Below, piece after piece: positions 59,597-64,000 of a stretch of 64,000 nt of DNA. Source of the stretch: Manganitrophus sp963718695 (GTDB taxonomy: Bacteria; Nitrospirota; Nitrospiria; SBBL01; Manganitrophaceae); contig OY970371.1 of assembly GCA_963718695.1 (NCBI GenBank), positions 4,154,001 through 4,218,000 of the forward strand, written 5' to 3'. Under the pieces are notes generated by a model. The model was not told the DNA's origin, did not search any database, and was given only the letters and a program-made list of their open reading frames with translations. Made by a program: the position numbers and the translations under genes. Each line of letters starts with the position of its first letter. The first letter of the stretch is position 1.

Positions 59597-62500
59597 TTAA
59601 GGATGCTTTTTTATCCTTCTCCAGGCAAGGACTGCCAAAGCCAAGGAGAAGAGGCTCCCTAACGTGGCATCGGCTGCTCCATTTCCTCCCAACGCACAGC
59701 CTCCGCCCCCACCGCCTCCGGAACCTCCCGTAGGTCGATCCGATCCTACGACGGGTCCACCGTCTCCGTCATTCCCGGTCGATCCGCCGGTTCCCGTTTC
59801 GCCGCCGGTGGGGGATGAGAGATCGAGAATGAAGAGTCCATCCTCCGTCGCGCCGATCAGGATCAGAGAAGGGGTGATTGCGACGGCCCGGATCGATTGT
59901 GCCGATGCGGTTGTCAGTCCGCTGCTTCGCGCGACCCAATGGGCGCCCCCGTCAGGAGAGAAGTACAGGCCGGCCGAGGTTGCCGCAAAAATCTGATTGT
60001 GATCATCGGGATGGATGAGCAGGGCGTAGATTATCGGAAGAACGGCAGGGAGGCCTGCGTTTACTGGAGTGAATGTCCCCCCGCTATTGACACTCTTGAA
60101 GATACCTTGAGTTGCTGTTCCGGCGTAGATTGTCGAAGTGATTTTTGGATCAATCGCGAGGGAGTGGACGAAAACGCTGATCCCGGTAATGGGGATGTCG
60201 ATCGAGGTCGTGCCTCCATCCGTACTCTTTGCGAGGTTCGGAGTACCTGTTCCTCCTGCATAGATCGTCAACGTCATCTGATCAATGGCAATGGCGTGGG
60301 CATGCAGCTCTGCCCCTGAAATAGGTGGGTTCGGCAAATGTACCCAATTCGTCCCACCATCGGTCGACTTGATTACAAGGGAGTCGGTCATAAAATCATA
60401 ACCCGAAAGCTTGAAATCGCCCGCATAGAGGGTGCCGGAGTTGGCGGGGTCGACGGCGATGGAGGCGACCTGCTCGCCTAGTCCCTGGGCGGCAAAGGGA
60501 GCTAAAACATCTGTCCAGGAGTCCCCGCCGTTGACACTTTTGAAAAGCTTTCCATCTGGAGTGGCGCCATAAATGATCTGCCCATCCACGGCGAGGGTCC
60601 GGATGTTTTGTCCAGCGATCCCTCCTGCCAGCACTGACCAGCTATTCCCACCATCTGTGGATTTGTAGAGGTTCGATCCCCCCGCTGCGTAGGCAATCTT
60701 ATTATCCGTTTTTTCCGCCGCGACTGCATGGAAGGTCGTTCCGGATAGTTTCCCGACGGATATCCACTCTCCTAGTGACGAGGCGGAAAAAACCGTCGTG
60801 GTCAATGTTGCAGTTGTCGATTTGGTAGAGTCTGCTTGTGAGGTGATTTTAATCGTTGCTGTATCGGACTCTGCCGCCGACGCTGTATTCGGAATCTGCA
60901 CGGTAACCGTCAGATTCGCCGTTGCAGAAGAAGCCAATGAACCGACCGAACCTGCGGTGCTTGTCCAACTATTGCCGGTCACGGTAACAGTATATGTGTC
61001 CGTGGCGCTTCCGGTGTTCTGAATTTCCAACGAAAAAGTAACGGTAGCTCCCGGCCTGTCAAATCGTGCGTCAGTCGAAGGCGTCAGGGTCACTATAATT
61101 TTGTCTGCGGCGTTTCCTGGAAAGGTCCTAGCGTTGATCTCTTCTATGTTGGTCCAGAAGTCGGCGTCGGAATCAGATGACTCAATTGTGCCGAATGCTT
61201 GTGCCGTGCGGCCTGCGGCTTTATAAGCGGTCCCGTACGAATTGAGGGCGGGAACGGATGTATGACACAGAGTGCACGCATCAAGTCGTGTTCCCGTGGT
61301 TCCATATTTTGTGTTGAAGTTGTTGATGTCGGTAGTGTTGGCGTGTGCAACTTCTGGGGCGAACCAGAGCGCCGAGCCGATCAAGAAGAATATTCCCACC
61401 TTGGTCCCCTGTCGGATCGCTTTCCGGAGCAAGAGAGCGGAAAGAATACCTAGCAGCCCAACCAAGGTCGGATCAAAGTCGCTCCCGACTTTCATCGTGC
61501 AGCCGCCGCCACCCCCTCCGCCGCCCGAACCTCCCGTAGAGCCGCCATCTCCGTCACCGCCGCCGTCTTCAGCGGAGCCGCCCGAATCGCCTCCGCTTCC
61601 ACCCGACGCGCCGCTGACGGTGGTATTCATTGACACCGAATTGTTGGCGCCGTTCGGATCGGTGGAGCCGGTCGAAACCTGGGCCTGCTGACTCAAATCG
61701 CCGGCCACGCCTGGCGTCACGATGATCGTGACGACTACGTTGGCGCCATTATCGATGACGCCTAAATTGCAAGTCACGGTATCGGTCCCCTGACACGCTC
61801 CCTGCGGCGTCGACGAAACCAGGCTTGTTCCGGCGGAGAGGGTCATCGTGACCACCACACTGGTCGCCGCTTCGGGGCCTGAATTGGCAACGGTGAGCTG
61901 ATAAGTCAGATTCTCTCCGGTGGAGACCGGATTCGGCGTGGCGGTATGTGTCAGGACCAGATCGGAGCTTGCCGACGTCGTCGGCTCTGTGGAGAGATCA
62001 CGAAGAAAGAGTCCATTGCTGGTTGCGGCGATCAGATCGCGTGATGGGGTGAGGGCCAGCCCGTAAAACGTCAATGCGTCTGTTAACGATCCGCTGTTTC
62101 CTTCCATCCAGTTTCCGCCCCCGTCGAGCGTATAATAATATCCTTCGGATGTTCCGGCGTGGATGTAATCGGGATTGGCGGGATCGATGAGAAGTGCTCG
62201 AACGGCCGGGGGCAACTCGGGGAGGCCCGTATTCTTCTTCATCCACGAGGTGCCGCCATCGGCACTCTTATGCATTCCCTGGCTGGTTCCGGCATAGAGA
62301 ATTGATGTGTTTGTCGGATGAACCGCAAGGGAGTAGACAAACATGCTAGTGCCTGGGATGCGAATGTCGGTCCAGGTTGTGCCTCCATTGTTGCTCTTGG
62401 CAACGTTCGGTGTTCCCGATCCTCCCACATAAACAACCCCGGCGGAGTCGAACACGATAGCATTCGCACCAAGTGCCGCTCCCTGAACTGTTGAGTTCGG

Positions 62501-64000
62501 CAGGTGATCCCAATGGGCTCCGCCATTGGTTGATTTTATTACCAAAGAATCGGTCCCGCCGTCATAAAGAGTGGGAATCTCGAAGTTACCCGCATAAAGA
62601 GTGTTGGGATTATTGGGATCAATTGCGAGTGACTTATCGGACTCGCCCGGGCTTCCCCCGTTGGGAAGGACTTCCGTCCAAGAGGTGCCGCCATTGGTGC
62701 TCTTCGATATCTTTGCCGGCGTCGAGCTGACAAAAATGTCTCGGCTTGATGCGTATACGTTGTCCCCGTCTACAGCAAGTGCTCTGACATCTTTCCCGTT
62801 GATCCCGCCGGCAAGGGCCGTCCAGGTGTTTCCGCCGTCGGTCGTTTTATAGACGTTTGATCCCCCTGCCGCGTAGGCGGTTCCATCGGTTGTTTTATCT
62901 GCAGCGACTGCGAAGAGACTGGTTCCCGACAATCCTCCGACGGATGCCCAGTTTATCAATGCCGTCGCGACCTCACGGGAGCCGGACCCTTCAGTGCCGC
63001 CGTCTACCGCCGTGATTACAAAATGATAGGTTCGGTTCGGCGTTAAGTCGGTTAGTGCATACGGACCGGTCACGCCGCTCCGCTTTCTTCCTCCCCTTAG
63101 TGTTGCAAAGTTTTCTTTCGTCAGGCCCGATTGCTCGGAAATGTAGAGGTTGTAAGAATCGGCGCCGAGGATTTGGTCCCAGTTGATTGTGATTTGGTTT
63201 GCGCCCGGCGCCAGGGTGACCAGAAGCGGAGGAACCGGCTGCTGCGCGTCGGCCGGAGCGGTTCCGGTGAAGCGAAAGACCTCGCTGTCGGCGCCGCCGT
63301 CATTGCTGAGCCCGATCCAGTGGACGAATCCATCCGCCAACCAAGGAAGACAGCAAGGGCTTCCCAACTGGGTGACCACCGATGTCGAAGGGGCCGGATC
63401 GATTGTTGCGATGCCGCTTCCGTCGTGGTAACGAAACGAGCCGCCCAGGTCGGTCCAGAAAAGCCCCCCCCGATGAAGTTGAAAAGGATGTTCCGTCGTG
63501 ATGCCTAAATCGGCCGGCCGGTTGGTCGTGTCGGTCAATTGAACCCCGCCGTTGAAAATAATATGGACATCGGTCCCGTTGGCGTTGCCATGCAGCCATA
63601 CGACATGCCGCCCGTCGGTCCGTGGGGAGAAGTTCCCGAAAGAGGCGTCCGTGTCGGTTGTCAGCTGAACAGGCGCGGGGTTCTCGTTCGTGCTGTCATA
63701 GAGAAAAACCTGTCTGATTCCATTAACAACCTTCTCATAGACCAAGCGGCCATGTTGAAGATGGAACCCGCGAAGGTTAGAACTCAAACTGTTTTCATCG
63801 GCAGTATCGACAGTGATGATATTCGTCCCATTGTAAAACTGGAGATGATATGTCCCTGCCCCATCGTCAAACACCCACGCAGCTTGGCAGTCGCTCGACG
63901 AAACACGGGCCGCGCCGGGGACGGAAGCATTTCCAGTCAGGTTGATCGCAGCACCAGTCTGAGGATTGATTTTAAAGACATGGTTCGCCTCGCCAACCGT
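59597..64000 (-). CDS. Giant exported protein: two fused paralogues with Ycf48/BNR-like repeats and duplicate C-terminal sorting tails, 5' partial
   Basis: The frame is open to the window end, so the N-terminus is missing; at least 1468 residues. The first half has a beta-propeller-like region, an FN3-like domain, many 'TDGG-x-x-W' BNR/Ycf48-type repeats, a DUF11 repeat (DLVLTHTATPNPVSTGENLTY) and a tail of Gly run, Cys, FDPTLVG, hydrophobic helix and RKAIRQ. At about 61399 a GTG with AGGGGA upstream begins VGIFFLIGSALWFAPEVAHA, a signal peptide, inside the same frame. The second half has a CxxCH haem motif (ACTLCH, about 61270), beta-sandwich repeats, again the BNR repeats and again a tail (GGGGGGGC, ADATLG, helix, WRRIKKHP). 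The tails resemble JDVT-CTERM-type sorting signals. The halves look like tandem duplicates. Confidence 0.8.
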   Translation of the reverse strand, partial: TVGEANHVFKINPQTGAAINLTGNASVPGAARVSSSDCQAAWVFDDGAGTYHLQFYNGTNIITVDTADENSLSSNLRGFHLQHGRLVYEKVVNGIRQVFLYDSTNENPAPVQLTTDTDASFGNFSPRTDGRHVVWLHGNANGTDVHIIFNGGVQLTDTTNRPADLGITTEHPFQLHRGGLFWTDLGGSFRYHDGSGIATIDPAPSTSVVTQLGSPCCLPWLADGFVHWIGLSNDGGADSEVFRFTGTAPADAQQPVPPLLVTLAPGANQITINWDQILGADSYNLYISEQSGLTKENFATLRGGRKRSGVTGPYALTDLTPNRTYHFVITAVDGGTEGSGSREVATALINWASVGGLSGTSLFAVAADKTTDGTAYAAGGSNVYKTTDGGNTWTALAGGINGKDVRALAVDGDNVYASSRDIFVSSTPAKISKSTNGGTSWTEVLPNGGSPGESDKSLAIDPNNPNTLYAGNFEIPTLYDGGTDSLVIKSTNGGAHWDHLPNSTVQGAALGANAIVFDSAGVVYVGGSGTPNVAKSNNGGTTWTDIRIPGTSMFVYSLAVHPTNTSILYAGTSQGMHKSADGGTSWMKKNTGLPELPPAVRALLIDPANPDYIHAGTSEGYYYTLDGGGNWMEGNSGSLTDALTFYGLALTPSRDLIAATSNGLFLRDLSTEPTTSASSDLVLTHTATPNPVSTGENLTYQLTVANSGPEAATSVVVTMTLSAGTSLVSSTPQGACQGTDTVTCNLGVIDNGANVVVTIIVTPGVAGDLSQQAQVSTGSTDPNGANNSVSMNTTVSGASGGSGGDSGGSAEDGGGDGDGGSTGGSGGGGGGGGCTMKVGSDFDPTLVGLLGILSALLLRKAIRQGTKVGIFFLIGSALWFAPEVAHANTTDINNFNTKYGTTGTRLDACTLCHTSVPALNSYGTAYKAAGRTAQAFGTIESSDSDADFWTNIEEINARTFPGNAADKIIVTLTPSTDARFDRPGATVTFSLEIQNTGSATDTYTVTVTGNSWTSTAGSVGSLASSATANLTVTVQIPNTASAAESDTATIKITSQADSTKSTTATLTTTVFSASSLGEWISVGKLSGTTFHAVAAEKTDNKIAYAAGGSNLYKSTDGGNSWSVLAGGIAGQNIRTLAVDGQIIYGATPDGKLFKSVNGGDSWTDVLAPFAAQGLGEQVASIAVDPANSGTLYAGDFKLSGYDFMTDSLVIKSTDGGTNWVHLPNPPISGAELHAHAIAIDQMTLTIYAGGTGTPNLAKSTDGGTTSIDIPITGISVFVHSLAIDPKITSTIYAGTATQGIFKSVNSGGTFTPVNAGLPAVLPIIYALLIHPDDHNQIFAATSAGLYFSPDGGAHWVARSSGLTTASAQSIRAVAITPSLILIGATEDGLFILDLSSPTGGETGTGGSTGNDGDGGPVVGSDRPTGGSGGGGGGGCALGGNGAADATLGSLFSLALAVLAWRRIKKHP

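Overview
The window is 64 kb of a bacterial chromosome with a GC-rich background, into which one AT-rich integrated element of about 13.1 kb has been inserted. The cell is Gram-negative: it encodes BamD, a SurA-like periplasmic chaperone, a parvulin lipoprotein and a heptose adenylyltransferase for LPS core. Glycogen metabolism, a pyruvate dehydrogenase complex with LipA, queuosine synthesis and a very large multidomain sensor kinase point to a free-living bacterium. Nitrospirota, or a similar deep-branching Gram-negative lineage, is my guess from gene content alone, and I could not test it.

Layout. 1-4.1 kb: two glycogen debranching enzymes (an amylo-alpha-1,6-glucosidase cut by the window start, and GlgX). 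4.5-5.1 kb: the ribosome-assembly GTPase EngB. 5.1-10.0 kb: a type III-like restriction locus (res, an ORF6N gene, mod) in which mod carries a dinucleotide frameshift. 10.2-11.3 kb: a DUF4157 protein with two zinc-protease motifs. 11.4-19.7 kb: a long minus-strand envelope and repair operon (bamD, precorrin-2 dehydrogenase, a deoxyhypusine synthase-like gene, heptose adenylyltransferase, mfd, parvulin lipoprotein, surA-like), most junctions overlapping by a few bases. 19.8-21.4 kb: a KAS III gene behind a perfect sigma70 promoter with almost no leader, and two small proteins. 21.8-28.0 kb: a second glycogen/sugar block (frameshifted GH57/DUF3536 enzyme, ROK glucokinase, phosphohexomutase, GlgC). 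28.2-34.1 kb: pdhA-pdhB-pdhC-lpdA-lipA. 34.3-39.3 kb: a 1667-residue Ser/Thr kinase-ATPase-TPR-GAF-histidine kinase. 39.4-45.6 kb: housekeeping genes (aspartase, O-methyltransferase, HAD hydrolase, QueG, Nudix, RNase PH, RdgB), then tRNA-Pro and tRNA-Arg.

45.77-58.88 kb: an integrative element inserted in the 3' half of tRNA-Arg(UCU), bounded by 52-bp perfect direct repeats. It carries a tyrosine integrase, two small HTH proteins, a RepA-like ATPase, a dense hairpin cluster, small zinc-knuckle proteins, an isolated phage-type structural protein, several membrane or exported proteins, a secreted thermonuclease, a TIR-domain protein and a PDZ lipoprotein. Putative integrase arm sites (12-bp GTCACG repeats) lie near both ends. 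The integrase gene reads out of the element into the tRNA, so its C-terminus should differ between the integrated and excised forms. The element could be a phage satellite or a mobilisable genomic island with defence-type cargo.

58.9-64 kb: a PilZ protein and a giant exported protein, cut by the window end. This reading frame is two paralogous secreted proteins fused end to end: each half ends in a Gly-run/Cys/transmembrane/basic sorting tail, and a signal peptide sits in the middle.
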